NCBI GenBank assembly: GCA_001799675.1
Contig: MGTX01000002.1
Location: 223,818 to 287,817 of the forward strand
DNA length: 64,000 bases
Direction: 5' to 3'
Source: Elusimicrobia bacterium GWA2_66_18
Lineage (GTDB): Bacteria > Elusimicrobiota > Elusimicrobia > UBA1565 > UBA9628
A model generated the notes under the pieces. It searched no databases. It worked only from the letters and a program-made list of their open reading frames with translations, and was not told where the DNA came from. Shown one piece after another: positions 25,737 through 34,940 of the stretch. Each line of letters opens with the position of its first letter. Position 1 is the stretch's first letter. The position numbers and the translations under genes were made by a program.

Positions 25737-26420
25737 ATGAAACGAACACTTTGGATCATGCTGTCCGTGATGCTCTGCGCCTCTGCAGCGAAGGCCGGCT
25801 CCAGGCCCGATTGGGTGGACGGCACGAGTCGCCAGTACCCTCGGGAGAACTATCTCGTCGGCGTCGGCATGGGCGACGACCGCGCCACCGCATCGGACCG
25901 GGCCCGCTCGGAGATCTCTAAGATCTTCACGACTCTCGTCGACGTGACCACGAATCTCAGCGAATCCGAGAGCACCGCGAAGCAGGAGGCGAAGACGGAG
26001 AACTCTTTCTCCCAAGCCATCTCCCAGAGCCTGCGGACCGCCTCGCGCAAGGCGCTCGAAGGCGTCGAAGTGGTGGAGAACTGGAAAGACGGCGGCACGA
26101 TGCAGCAGTACGCCCTGGCGGTGCTCGACCGCTCCAAGGCGCTCGCCGCGGTCAAAGACAAGATCGAGGAATTCGACAAGCAGGCCCAGCAGTGGAAGTC
26201 TCAGATGGACCAGGCCTCCGACAAGGTGGGCAAGGTCAAGGCCGCGATGAAGCTTCTTTCCATCCTCAAGGCCCGTTCGCAATTAAACGAGGAGCTCCGG
26301 GTCCTGGACGCCGGCGGCAAGACCGTCCCCAGCCCTTTCGATGAGGCCGCGCTGCGCGCCCAGGCGGCGAAGACGGTCTCGGAACTCGACGTCATCGTCG
26401 ACATCAAGGAGGGGAAATGA
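25737..26420 (+). CDS. LPP20/FlgT-like periplasmic protein
   Basis: The protein is 227 residues with a cleavable signal (MKRTLWIMLSVMLCASAAKA). The N-terminal mature domain RPDWVDGTSRQYPRENYLVG and ATASDRARSEISKIF resembles the LPP20 domain of the first gene in the operon. A helical coiled stretch follows (about 145-190, DKIEEFDKQAQQWKSQMDQA). An ATG four codons upstream (25725) is possible, but only 25737 puts the basic residues at the start of the signal. Its stop overlaps the next gene as ATGA. Confidence 0.78.
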   Translation: MKRTLWIMLSVMLCASAAKAGSRPDWVDGTSRQYPRENYLVGVGMGDDRATASDRARSEISKIFTTLVDVTTNLSESESTAKQEAKTENSFSQAISQSLRTASRKALEGVEVVENWKDGGTMQQYALAVLDRSKALAAVKDKIEEFDKQAQQWKSQMDQASDKVGKVKAAMKLLSILKARSQLNEELRVLDAGGKTVPSPFDEAALRAQAAKTVSELDVIVDIKEGK

Positions 26421-27379
26421 ATCGACTCAAGCCGATCTCGGTGGCCCTCTCGCTCGGCGCGCTATTCTCTGCGCTCGCCGCGTCGGCGCAGGATCATCCG
26501 CTGGTTCCCGTCTACCCCGGTTCCAAACTCAACGACCGCAAGGCGGTCGCGTTCGACGAGTTCCAATTCCCCGCCGGCAAAATGTGGGCCAACAAGTTCA
26601 CCAAGGAACTCCCCCTGGAGGGAAAGATCGAGCGCCTGAAATACTCAAACCCGCCGGAGCGTTCGACCTTGGAGCTGCTGCGCAACTACGAGACGGCTCT
26701 CAAGCAGGCCGGCTTCCAGATCCTCTTTAGCTGCAGCAAGGAGGAGTGCGGCAGCGGGGACACCGAGACCCAGGTGGGGCACTACGCCCCGGCCTATGAC
26801 ACGCGCTTCATCTCGGCCAAGCTCCCGCGCCCCGAGGGCGACGTCTACGCGGCGATCAACATCTCGGGGTATTACCACGACACCTGGATCACCGTCGTCG
26901 AGGTCAAGCCGATGGATGAGGCCATGTCCGGCCGCGCGGCGGCCGCCTCTCCCCGGGCGCAAGCCCCCTCCCCGGCGGACGAACCGCCGGCGCGAAGCCC
27001 CGAGCGCGCGACCCCTGCAGCCTCGTCGTCTCGCGGCGGGGGCAAGCAGGTGGTGACGGGAGTGGTCAAAGGCCTGGGCCAATTCGGGATCCAGGCCAAG
27101 GCCGGATCGGCCTCCGAGAAGGCGGACATCATCGTCGAGGGAGAAGTCGAGACCAACCCGTTCCAAGGCAACGACGCCCGGATCAAATGGGCCAGGACCA
27201 CGGCCACGATCACCCTCAGGGACGGCCGAACCTCCAAGATCTTCACCCAGTTCAACGTCACCGACCGCCAAGGCTCGGGAGACTACAACGAAGCGGTCCG
27301 CCGCAGCCAAACCGAGATAGGCAAGAAGGTCGCCGCCCAGATCAACTCGGAGATCGCCGCCTACTTCGAGAACCAGTAG
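26417..27379 (+). CDS. Two-domain periplasmic protein
   Basis: The protein is 320 residues with a signal peptide (cleavage after ALAASA). The N-terminal domain (25-170) opens VPVYPGSKLNDRKAVAFDEF and contains LRNYETALKQAGFQILFSCS with a CSKEEC pair. It resembles DUF4892-type proteins, where a signed-distance-like fold is followed by OmpA-type domains, but none is present here. A low-complexity A/P/S linker (about 175-210) leads to a C-terminal beta domain (VVTGVVKGLGQFGIQAKAGS, NEAVRRSQTEIGKKVAAQIN). Function unknown; translationally coupled to the upstream gene. Confidence 0.7.
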   Translation: MNRLKPISVALSLGALFSALAASAQDHPLVPVYPGSKLNDRKAVAFDEFQFPAGKMWANKFTKELPLEGKIERLKYSNPPERSTLELLRNYETALKQAGFQILFSCSKEECGSGDTETQVGHYAPAYDTRFISAKLPRPEGDVYAAINISGYYHDTWITVVEVKPMDEAMSGRAAAASPRAQAPSPADEPPARSPERATPAASSSRGGGKQVVTGVVKGLGQFGIQAKAGSASEKADIIVEGEVETNPFQGNDARIKWARTTATITLRDGRTSKIFTQFNVTDRQGSGDYNEAVRRSQTEIGKKVAAQINSEIAAYFENQ

Positions 27380-27390
27380 GGAAACAACGC

Positions 27391-27882
27391 ATGCAGAAAA
27401 GGGCTGTATCCCTGACCGCCATCCTCACCGCTCTGCCCTATTTTTGCACTCCCATCATTGCCGGGCAGGCTCTTGCCAAAGAGGTCAAGAAGTCGGGGGC
27501 GCTGGTTAAGGTCGTTTCGACCGGAGGTCGCTGTACCTACGGCGGTTGTTACGGCGAAGTGAGCATCAACGCCGCCGGCGCATACACCTGGACTGAAGGC
27601 ACGGGCGATCATTGGCACGTCAAGGGAGAGGGGCAATTGCCGCACAAGGACATTGCCCAGTTGATTGCCCAGATCAAAAAGACGAACTTCCTGTCGATAA
27701 AGTCCGTCGGGTTCAAAGGGACTTGCCCCTCGGCTTATGATGGACAGGCGCTGACGTTCACGTTCCAGACGGACAAGGGGCAAGAAGTGATCCCGGAATG
27801 CCAATACGCGGTGGACGACCGCCAACCTTTATTTAGCCAGATCAAACGTCTTCTGCGTGATATTTACGCCAAGCCTAAATAG
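27391..27882 (+). CDS. DUF6438-like secreted protein
   Basis: The protein is 163 residues with a signal peptide (cleavage near AGQALA). The run GRCTYGGCYGEVSINAAGAY then GEGQLPHKDIAQLIAQIKKT follows the pattern of DUF6438: a CxGxCP-like start, a glycine-marked hairpin and a short helix. The usual proline after the second cysteine is replaced by Y. It is the last gene of the operon; a partial copy of the 14039 palindrome lies 12 bases after its stop. Function unknown. Confidence 0.6.
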   Translation: MQKRAVSLTAILTALPYFCTPIIAGQALAKEVKKSGALVKVVSTGGRCTYGGCYGEVSINAAGAYTWTEGTGDHWHVKGEGQLPHKDIAQLIAQIKKTNFLSIKSVGFKGTCPSAYDGQALTFTFQTDKGQEVIPECQYAVDDRQPLFSQIKRLLRDIYAKPK

Positions 27883-27893
27883 TCTCCTGGCTC

Positions 27894-27920
27894 ATTTGAA
27901 AGATTTGAAAGCCTGACCCC
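27894..27920. repeat. Half-copy of the 14039 inverted-repeat element
   Basis: Matches one arm of the palindrome at 14076-14102 at 25 of 27 positions, ending GCCTGACCCC. It fills the gap between two convergent genes. Confidence 0.75.
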
Positions 27921-27924
27921 CTTC

Positions 27925-30687
27925 TTATTTGCGCAGCAGGCCTTGGATCAATTGCTTGGCGGGGTCGGCGAGGAATTTGCCGAGATTGACCTTCGACTTC
28001 GGATCGGAGAAGGCGCCGGTCACGGCGACGTCGATGGGAGCGACGTTGGCGACCTGGGCGGTTATGATCAGGTCCAGACCTTCTTGCGGAAGGTCGATGC
28101 TTCCCTTGGCCGACACCCGAGCCGCGTCCGAGTCCATCTCGGACTGGCGCAGGGTCATCACGCCGTTCTTGAAGGCGTAGTCCCCCGTGATCTGGCGCAG
28201 GACGATGTCATTGAAGTCAGGGAATAGGCGGATCCCCCCGACGCGTCCCAGCTTCTGGACGATGAGCAAAGGGAATACCAGGATCTTCACGAGCTTCGAC
28301 TGCGTGGCCATCTCGCCGATGGCGTGGATCTTCCCCGGCCCCACGCCCAGCTTGGCTTCGCCGTTCAGGCTCTTGAGGTCGGGCGTGATGTCCGTGAGGT
28401 CCCAGGTGAGCTTGACCTTCTCGACCGAGGCGTTCGGATGCGTCAGCGCGCCGATCTCGAAGCGTCCGCGGGTACGAAGGGGCGAAGTCTTCTCCTCAGG
28501 CGTCGCGCCCGGCTTGGCCGCCTTGGCGGCCTGTCTCTCGGAGGCGGCCTTGTTCTTGGCCGCGAGATATTTGCCCAGGTCGAAGCGGTCCAGGGATGCC
28601 TCTAATTGGATCTCAGGCGCGCGGGAGTAGGCCTTGACGGTCAGGTCCAGGAGCAAGGAGCCGTCGGCGACCTTCCCCTTCAGGTTGGGGAGGTCGACGC
28701 GGCGCTCGTCGAAGGAGACGGCGCCGGTGAACTCGGACAAAGGCAGGCCCGCGACCGTGGCCGCGATGTCCTTGAATTGGAGCTTGCCCGCATAGACGGG
28801 CTTGAGCTTGTGGCCGGTGACCGAGAGGGCGAAGTAGCCCGAGCCGGCGAGCTTCATGTCCCGCGTCCGGGGCGTCAAGCGGGTCAGTTCATCCAAGACG
28901 AAGCTCTTGCATTTGACCAGGAGGTCGAAGGCGGCTCGACCCCCTGGGTCCGAGATGGAACCCTCCACCGCCACGATGTTCTTTCCCGTCTCCAGACGGA
29001 GCTTGCGCACGCGCACGGCCTTGGGCGAGTAGTCGACCTGGGCCTCCCAGCGCGAGGGCGGAGTCTGGAGCCCCGCGGGCACGCCCGGGAAAGGAAGGTC
29101 TTTGTCGGTCAAGGCCGGGAGATTCATATCCGCCTCGACCGAGATCTCCGGCTGCGGAGTCCCCGCCAAGGCCTTGGCCAGCGTGCCGTCGACTCGCACC
29201 GAGCCCTCCTTGGCCTTGAGCGAAACCTTCTCCAGGCGCACGTCGTCTCCGGACACGCGGACGGTTCCCTCCAAGCGCGCCGCGGGCAAGGAGAAGGACG
29301 CCGGCACGCCGGAGATCGCGACGGGCAGGTCTGAGATCTTGAAGGCCGGCAGGTCCAGTGCGATGAGGGCCGCCAGGTCCAAGACGGGCTTGGCGGAGCC
29401 GAGCCTGCGCACCACGCCCGAGACAGAAAGCGTTCCCTGTTTGAGCTTGGCCTTCAGAGACTGGACGCGCAAGTCCTCGCCGGAAAGGGATGCCTCTCCC
29501 TCCAAGCGGGTCGCCGGAACCCAGGCCTTGGGCGGCAGCTTCAAGAAGGGATAGCGGCCAGGCGGGATCTCGGGAACGTCCACGCCCCAAGACGCCTTGC
29601 CGTCGAAGACGGGCTTGGACGTGCCGAGGCCTCGGGCCGAGCCGGAGGCCGTCATCCGGCCCCCGCTCCAGGCTAAGCTCAGAAAACGCACGTCCGCCTG
29701 GCCGGGCGCGTAGCGGCCGGCGACCGAAGCCTCGGCCGCCGGGATTTGGAGCGCCGGTATGCCGGCCTTGGGGAGGAACTTGGCGAGAAGGGTCGTGTCG
29801 AGACCCGGCGTCTTGGCCTTGACGTCGGCCTCCGCGGTCCCCGCGTCGAGCTTCACTTTCCCCTCGGCCTGGAGCAGGGTCTTGCCCGAGGCCGAGAGGA
29901 CCGCGTCGAAGGCGAGGTCGGGCAGGCTGAGGTCGGCGACGCGGCCGGAGGCCGAGAGTTTCAGTCCGTCCTGCTCCACGACGAGACGTTTGATCGCGGT
30001 CTTGAAGCCCTTGCGGTCGCCTTTGGCCGGATCCACGCTCCCGACCAAGACCACGGACGCATCGACCGGGCGCTCCGCCGCCTGGCCGCGCACGTGGAAC
30101 GAGGCGTCCAGATCGAAAGATTCGGCCAGGCTGAAATCGTCCAAGGAAATAGAAAGGTCCGAGAGGGTCCAGGAATCCTTCCCGTCGCGGTACTCGATAA
30201 GGCCGCGGGTGATCCGAGCGCGCCGCACGCTCAATTCAGGCGCGGGGCCCTCCGAGGCTTTCTGCGGGGCGGCCGCGGCGGGAGCGCTGGAGGCCAGGGT
30301 CTCATAATTGAAGCGGCCGTCGGCGGCCTTGACCACTCTCACCTTGAGCCCGGCGGCGGAGACGGCGGCCACGACCAGCCGGCGCCTGGCCAGAGCCCGC
30401 CAACTAGGGCGCAGATGGAACGTCTCGACGCTCACGAAGGTCCCGGCCTTGAAGTCCGGCCGCTCGGAAATCTCCAGGCCCTTAAGCGAGAGCCCGGTCA
30501 GGCCGAGCCCGATGCGCTCCAGGCGCATCTCTCGTCCGAGCTGGCGGCGCGCCGCGGTGAGCACGCGCTCGCGCAGGACGGGCTCGGGGAAGTATGCCTT
30601 CAGAGCGACGAGGGCCGCGCCGACTCCGAGCACGGCTAGGGAGGCCGCGGCAGCGGCGGCCTTGAGCCAGAAAGAGGAGCGCTTCAT
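27925..30687 (-). CDS. AsmA family protein
   Basis: The protein is 920 residues. One N-terminal membrane anchor (about 9-31) is followed by the AsmA N-terminal domain (RERVLTAARRQLGREMRLER, SLKGLEISERPDFKAGTFVS). Long repetitive beta-rich stretches follow, each with a pattern like ASGSARGLG or RLEGEASLSGEDLRVQSLKA. The C-terminal block (DITPDLKSLNGEAKLGVGPG, then DLIITAQVANVAPIDVAVTG) is the AsmA-like end. These proteins are relatives of YhdP and TamB, thought to move phospholipid between membranes; that role is inferred. A -10 box (TAGAAT) ends six bases before the ATG. Confidence 0.88.
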   Translation of the reverse strand: MKRSSFWLKAAAAAASLAVLGVGAALVALKAYFPEPVLRERVLTAARRQLGREMRLERIGLGLTGLSLKGLEISERPDFKAGTFVSVETFHLRPSWRALARRRLVVAAVSAAGLKVRVVKAADGRFNYETLASSAPAAAAPQKASEGPAPELSVRRARITRGLIEYRDGKDSWTLSDLSISLDDFSLAESFDLDASFHVRGQAAERPVDASVVLVGSVDPAKGDRKGFKTAIKRLVVEQDGLKLSASGRVADLSLPDLAFDAVLSASGKTLLQAEGKVKLDAGTAEADVKAKTPGLDTTLLAKFLPKAGIPALQIPAAEASVAGRYAPGQADVRFLSLAWSGGRMTASGSARGLGTSKPVFDGKASWGVDVPEIPPGRYPFLKLPPKAWVPATRLEGEASLSGEDLRVQSLKAKLKQGTLSVSGVVRRLGSAKPVLDLAALIALDLPAFKISDLPVAISGVPASFSLPAARLEGTVRVSGDDVRLEKVSLKAKEGSVRVDGTLAKALAGTPQPEISVEADMNLPALTDKDLPFPGVPAGLQTPPSRWEAQVDYSPKAVRVRKLRLETGKNIVAVEGSISDPGGRAAFDLLVKCKSFVLDELTRLTPRTRDMKLAGSGYFALSVTGHKLKPVYAGKLQFKDIAATVAGLPLSEFTGAVSFDERRVDLPNLKGKVADGSLLLDLTVKAYSRAPEIQLEASLDRFDLGKYLAAKNKAASERQAAKAAKPGATPEEKTSPLRTRGRFEIGALTHPNASVEKVKLTWDLTDITPDLKSLNGEAKLGVGPGKIHAIGEMATQSKLVKILVFPLLIVQKLGRVGGIRLFPDFNDIVLRQITGDYAFKNGVMTLRQSEMDSDAARVSAKGSIDLPQEGLDLIITAQVANVAPIDVAVTGAFSDPKSKVNLGKFLADPAKQLIQGLLRK

Positions 30688-30693
30688 GCGGGG

Positions 30694-30699
30694 ATTCTA
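30694..30699 (-). promoter_or_regulatory. -10 box adjacent to the asmA-like start codon
   Basis: TAGAAT on the minus strand ends six bases before the ATG at 30687, implying a leaderless transcript. No clear -35 at standard spacing. Confidence 0.45.
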
Positions 30700-30732
30700 C
30701 CTCTTCCTCGAGCCTGGGTGCACCCTCGAGCC

Positions 30733-30761
30733 TTGACAACAGGCGCAAGAGGGACGATAAT
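30733..30761 (+). promoter_or_regulatory. Promoter of the protease gene giving a leaderless mRNA
   Basis: TTGACA (30733-30738), exactly 17 bp, GATAAT (30756-30761), then six bases and ATG at 30768. The start site would coincide with the ATG and there is no ribosome-binding site. This is the clearest leaderless case in the window. Confidence 0.7.
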
Positions 30762-30767
30762 CGGTTC

Positions 30768-32450
30768 ATGAGCGCCCTCCTCCTCGTCACGCTACTCCTG
30801 GCCGGACCCTCCCGTGCCGCGCCTAAGAAGGATGAGTCCTCCCTTTCCGCCCTGCTCGGTCGCGTCACCGCCTACATCAACGGCCCCGTGCGCCGCGCTC
30901 CCCGGGTCTCGGGCGTGATGGCGGTTCGAGGAGGCATCCCCACGGACCAGGGCGAGGACCTCGATCTTCGCCTGCTCGACCGGGCGCGAGCCCTGCGCCA
31001 GGCCCTCCTGCGCCCCGACGCGGCGGCCGGCGAGGAGCGCGCGCTGCGCTCGATCTACCAGGCCCTGGCCGCCTCGGAATTGGTCCAGGCCCTCTCCATC
31101 GTCGAGGGCGGCGCGGCCAAGGCCGAAGCCTCCTTGGCTCTGGAAGCCTGGGCGGGCGAGGAGCGCCGACCCCCCCTGCCCGGCCCGGTCAAAACTCTCC
31201 TGACCGGCCCCGCCTCGCGCATCGACGACAAAGCCTTGGTGGCCGCAGGCTGGGCCGGTTATGCGCGGGGCCTGACGCCCGCCGGCGCCGCCCTGAGTCC
31301 GGCCCTCGGCGGCTGGGCGATTCCGCTTGCGACCGCCCGCCTCGACGAGACGCTCAAGTCGGTGCGCGACTCCACGCGCGAGCGGGGTCTGGATGAGGCG
31401 TCGAAGGCGCAGGCTCACGTCCTCGCCGCCGAGATCCTTCAAGCCCTGGCCAAGGCGGACCTGCGAGGGCAGGCCGAGGCCGTCCCGGCGCAAGCCTCCG
31501 CCCCCCTCCTCCCCGCCGACGACGAACCCGCCGTCGCGGCCGGACCCGAAGTCCCCTTCGAGCCGCGCGCCATCTACCAGAAGACCTCCAAGTCCGTGGT
31601 CCTGCTCCTCTGCGCCTCCAACGAGGGCTCCGGAGAACTCGGGACCGGATCCGTCGTCGACGCCTCCCGCCGCCGCATCCTCACGAACGCGCACGTCGTC
31701 ATCCGCGATTCGACGCGCCAACCGTGGCCGACGATTCGGGTCTATTTCAAGCCCGCCAAGCTCACCGGCGACCCCAAGCACGACCTCGCCGACCCGATCG
31801 AAGGCAAGGTCGTCGCCTGGAACCCCGGCCTGGACCTCGCTCTCGTAGAAGTCCCCAGCCTTCCCGGCGGGACCCCGGCCCTCGCCCTCGACGACCCTCG
31901 AAATGTCTCCGTGGGCGACCGCGTGGCCGCCATCGGCCACCCCGAGCAGGGCGGCCTTTGGACTCTGACGACGGGCGTCGTCAGCACTCTCGTGGCAGAC
32001 ATGGGGGGAGTCAAGGGCAAAGACGTCTTCCAGACCGACGCCAGCATCAACCGAGGCAACTCCGGAGGCCCGTTGCTTGACGCCGCCGGCAGGATCGTGG
32101 GCGTCAACACCCTGATGTCGCGCAAGGCCGCCGACGGCCTGGCCATCACCTCCGTCAACTTCTCCGTGCGTTCCGACGTCGCGCGGCGCTGGATGCAGGC
32201 CCAGGGCCTCAAGCTGGCCTACGGAGGCTCAGCCCCCGCGGCGCCGACGGCCGCGGCGCGCGCGGCCGTGAAACCGGCCGCCGTGGCCGCCTCCCGTCCC
32301 GCGGAGATCGCCTCGCCCGCCCAGCCCGTCCAGATATCGGAGACGCAACCCTACCAGTACGATCCCGACGCCCTCATCGAGGCGGAGATCTCCAAGATGG
32401 AAGACCTCGAGAGCGAGATGCAGGGCGAGATCCGGAGGCGTAAAAAATGA
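30768..32450 (+). CDS. Secreted trypsin-like serine protease
   Basis: The protein is 560 residues with a signal peptide (MSALLLVTLLLAGPSRA). Residues about 20-250 form an alanine-rich helical region of unknown role. A trypsin-like domain at about 265-480 carries the triad H309 (LTNAHVV), D356 (GLDLALVEVP) and S432 (INRGNSGGPLLD). The layout is that of DegP/HtrA-type proteases, but no PDZ domain follows. Instead there is an A/P-rich linker and a charged C-terminal helix (EAEISKMEDLESEMQGEIRR). Its stop overlaps the NlpC/P60 gene start (ATGA), so the two are probably made together. Confidence 0.88.
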   Translation: MSALLLVTLLLAGPSRAAPKKDESSLSALLGRVTAYINGPVRRAPRVSGVMAVRGGIPTDQGEDLDLRLLDRARALRQALLRPDAAAGEERALRSIYQALAASELVQALSIVEGGAAKAEASLALEAWAGEERRPPLPGPVKTLLTGPASRIDDKALVAAGWAGYARGLTPAGAALSPALGGWAIPLATARLDETLKSVRDSTRERGLDEASKAQAHVLAAEILQALAKADLRGQAEAVPAQASAPLLPADDEPAVAAGPEVPFEPRAIYQKTSKSVVLLLCASNEGSGELGTGSVVDASRRRILTNAHVVIRDSTRQPWPTIRVYFKPAKLTGDPKHDLADPIEGKVVAWNPGLDLALVEVPSLPGGTPALALDDPRNVSVGDRVAAIGHPEQGGLWTLTTGVVSTLVADMGGVKGKDVFQTDASINRGNSGGPLLDAAGRIVGVNTLMSRKAADGLAITSVNFSVRSDVARRWMQAQGLKLAYGGSAPAAPTAAARAAVKPAAVAASRPAEIASPAQPVQISETQPYQYDPDALIEAEISKMEDLESEMQGEIRRRKK

Positions 32451-33748
32451 TCCATGTCCTGATACTCTCGGCCGCGCTGGCCGCGCTGGCCGCCCCGGCC
32501 TCGGCCCAGGGACGCAAGAATGTTTTGGAAACCCTCACGGCGGCGTTGGCCGCGGACCAGGGCTATGACGAGGCCGGGCGCGCGCGACTCCTCTCGGCCG
32601 TCAAGAGCCGCTTCGCCGACTACGGACTGCAGGTCGTCAACGAGAGCCGCAAGACCGCCATTCCCGTCGTGCTCCACGTCATCACCGAGGGCTCCTTCGA
32701 CGAGGCCCCCGCCGAGCGCGTCGCCGAAGTCGCCTTCGCCGCCTACCAGGCCATGTCCCGGGGGGCCGATCCCGAGGTCGTCGAGGGCATCGCGCTCTAC
32801 GGCTACCGCAAGAAGATCCCCGGCGACCACCTCGCCTTGTGGGCCAACGGCTACCGCAACCTGACCGAGAACAAGATCCCCTCCGACGTGGCGGCCGACC
32901 TCGTGCGCGTGGCCATGGAGAACGGCCTCCCGGATTCGGACTTCAACATCCTCAAATGGGCGCTGGTGGACGCCGTCAAGAAAGGCCACGACCCCAAGGA
33001 TTACGCGACCTACCTCTTCGGCCATCTCTCCGAGGGAAAAACCGGACCCGGCCGCATCGCCAACGACGCCGCCTTGCTCTTCGCCAAGGCCCGCAAGGAG
33101 CGCCGCCGCGTGAGCCTGCCCGCCTACGAAGGAGTCTTCTCCAAGAGCGTCGCCGCCCAAGCTCCCTCCGCGCCGGAGCCCTCCGCCCCCTCGGCCCCCT
33201 CCGAGACCCCGATCTCGACAGTTCCCGCCATCGAGCCTCCCGTCGCACAGACCCCGGCTCCCGAAGCCCCGGCCGCGGAGGCTCCCGTCGTCGAGTCCAG
33301 GCCCTCGTCCCAGGCGACCCAGGCCCCCGCGCCCAAGGAACACGAAGCGATCCCGCCCAGCCGCCTGCTCTCAGAGGTCTGGCCGGGCATCGAGACCAGC
33401 GCGCGGTCCTACCTCGGCACGCCCTACGTCTGGGGCGGGACCACGCACAAGGGCATCGACTGCTCCGCCTTCACCCAGAACTCCTACGGTGAGAACAAGG
33501 TCAGAATCCCCCGCGTCAGCCGCGACCAGTGGAAGGCCGGCGACAAGGTCGGCGGCCCGGCCCTGCGCGACGGAGACCTCCTGTTCTTCAACACCATGGG
33601 CGTGGGCGTCTCGCACGTCGGGATGGTCGTCGACGCCAAGACGAACAAGTTCATGCACGCCTCCTCGTCCAAGGGCGTGACCTACGCGGACCTCGACAAG
33701 AACTACTACAAGCAGCGCTACCTAGGCGCGCGTCGCGTCGTTCCCTAA
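32447..33748 (+). CDS. Secreted NlpC/P60 hydrolase with N-terminal helical domain
   Basis: The protein is 433 residues with a signal peptide (cleavage after APASA). An alpha-helical domain (about 25-230) with SPD-like regular helices precedes a proline/alanine-rich linker (about 235-305). A C-terminal NlpC/P60 domain has C339 (KGIDCSAFTQNSYG) and H390 (GVSHVGMVVD). The domain should cleave peptidoglycan peptides. Coupling to the upstream protease suggests processing of, or cooperation with, this enzyme. It overlaps the convergent MFS gene by 27 bases. Confidence 0.87.
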   Translation: MIHVLILSAALAALAAPASAQGRKNVLETLTAALAADQGYDEAGRARLLSAVKSRFADYGLQVVNESRKTAIPVVLHVITEGSFDEAPAERVAEVAFAAYQAMSRGADPEVVEGIALYGYRKKIPGDHLALWANGYRNLTENKIPSDVAADLVRVAMENGLPDSDFNILKWALVDAVKKGHDPKDYATYLFGHLSEGKTGPGRIANDAALLFAKARKERRRVSLPAYEGVFSKSVAAQAPSAPEPSAPSAPSETPISTVPAIEPPVAQTPAPEAPAAEAPVVESRPSSQATQAPAPKEHEAIPPSRLLSEVWPGIETSARSYLGTPYVWGGTTHKGIDCSAFTQNSYGENKVRIPRVSRDQWKAGDKVGGPALRDGDLLFFNTMGVGVSHVGMVVDAKTNKFMHASSSKGVTYADLDKNYYKQRYLGARRVVP

Positions 33749-34939
33749 AGCCGCGCGCAGGGCGGGCCAGGCGGCGACGGTCCCGAGCGTGCCGACGAGG
33801 CTCAAGGCCGCCATGGCCTGATACGAGCCGTGCGAGGCGGCCAGGCGCTCGTAGAGAGCTCCCCCGACCCAGTTCGACGCCGCGGCCGCGAGGTTGAACA
33901 CCGCCATAAACGCCGCGAAGGCCGTGGCCTCCGCGCCCTCGGGGCAGAGCCGCGCGGCCAGGTCCATCCAAGCCAGGCGGAACACGACTCCCGTCAGGGC
34001 GAAGAGCACGGTCAGCGCCAGGATGGAGCCGGGGCCGACGTAGAACAGATAGAGCAGCGAGAGCGGCGCGCCCGCCAGGACCGACCCGCGCGCCAGGCGC
34101 GCGGTTCCGCCCTCCCGGGCGGACAGGCGGCCGAAGAGAGCCGCTCCGGCCACGCCCGCGAGGCCACCGACCGTGGAGAGACCGCCGATGAAGAGGGGCG
34201 AGAGCTTGAGCGCCTCGCTCTGATAGTAGAACTGGGCCGTGCCGAGAAAGGGGCAGAAGCTCCAGAGGAAGATGCCGATCGCGGCGGCCCACGCCCGCCG
34301 GTCGGCCGCCATGGATTTGAGCCCCGCCCAGCCCCGCGCCGCGGTCTCGTGGATGCTCCCCGCGCCGGACTCCTCAAGCCAGAACGCGGAGGCGGCCGTC
34401 AGCGCCGGGAAGACGGCCGCCAGGAGGAAGGCAGTCCGGTACGTCGCGTGCGCGGCCAGCCAGCCTCCGCCCAAGCCCGTGACCACGAGCGCCGCGTAGA
34501 GCGTGCCGATCTGCACGGCCTGATAGATCCCCGTGAGCCCCCGCTCCTTGCCTCGCTCGACCATCACCCCGTCGCAGACGATGTCGCAGAGCACGAAGCC
34601 CACGTTAATGAGGATGAGCAGCGCCAAAGTCGAAGCGTAGCGGTGTCGCGCAGGCGCGGCGAGCAGGATCCAGCCCGCGCTGGAGACCAAGGAGACGGCG
34701 GCCAGGTGCGGCGCGCGGCGGCGGCCGGACCAGGGAAGGAAGTCGGTCAGCAGCCCGAAAAGAGGCTTGATGATGAGAGGAAACGTCATCCAAGTCACGA
34801 AGGCGGCGGCCCGGGCGGGACCGAGCCCGAGGGAGTCTTTTAAGAGATAGGAGACGGGTTCGTAGGCCAGGCCCGCCATGCCCTGCGCGAAGTAGTTGAG
34901 CGCGAAGAACCAATAGAGGCGGCGTCCGCGCGCGGCCAC
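33722..34939 (-). CDS. Major facilitator superfamily transporter (BT1/folate-biopterin-like)
   Basis: The protein is 405 residues with about twelve transmembrane segments. YWFFALNYFAQGMAGLAYEP, WMTFPLIIKPLFGLLTDFLP and ILINVGFVLCDIVCDGVMVE resemble the BT1/folate-biopterin branch of the MFS; substrate specificity cannot be read. The gene begins two bases after the cytidylyltransferase gene and is last in a minus-strand run starting at crcB. Confidence 0.8.
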   Translation of the reverse strand: MAARGRRLYWFFALNYFAQGMAGLAYEPVSYLLKDSLGLGPARAAAFVTWMTFPLIIKPLFGLLTDFLPWSGRRRAPHLAAVSLVSSAGWILLAAPARHRYASTLALLILINVGFVLCDIVCDGVMVERGKERGLTGIYQAVQIGTLYAALVVTGLGGGWLAAHATYRTAFLLAAVFPALTAASAFWLEESGAGSIHETAARGWAGLKSMAADRRAWAAAIGIFLWSFCPFLGTAQFYYQSEALKLSPLFIGGLSTVGGLAGVAGAALFGRLSAREGGTARLARGSVLAGAPLSLLYLFYVGPGSILALTVLFALTGVVFRLAWMDLAARLCPEGAEATAFAAFMAVFNLAAAASNWVGGALYERLAASHGSYQAMAALSLVGTLGTVAAWPALRAALGNDATRA

Positions 34940-34940
34940 G

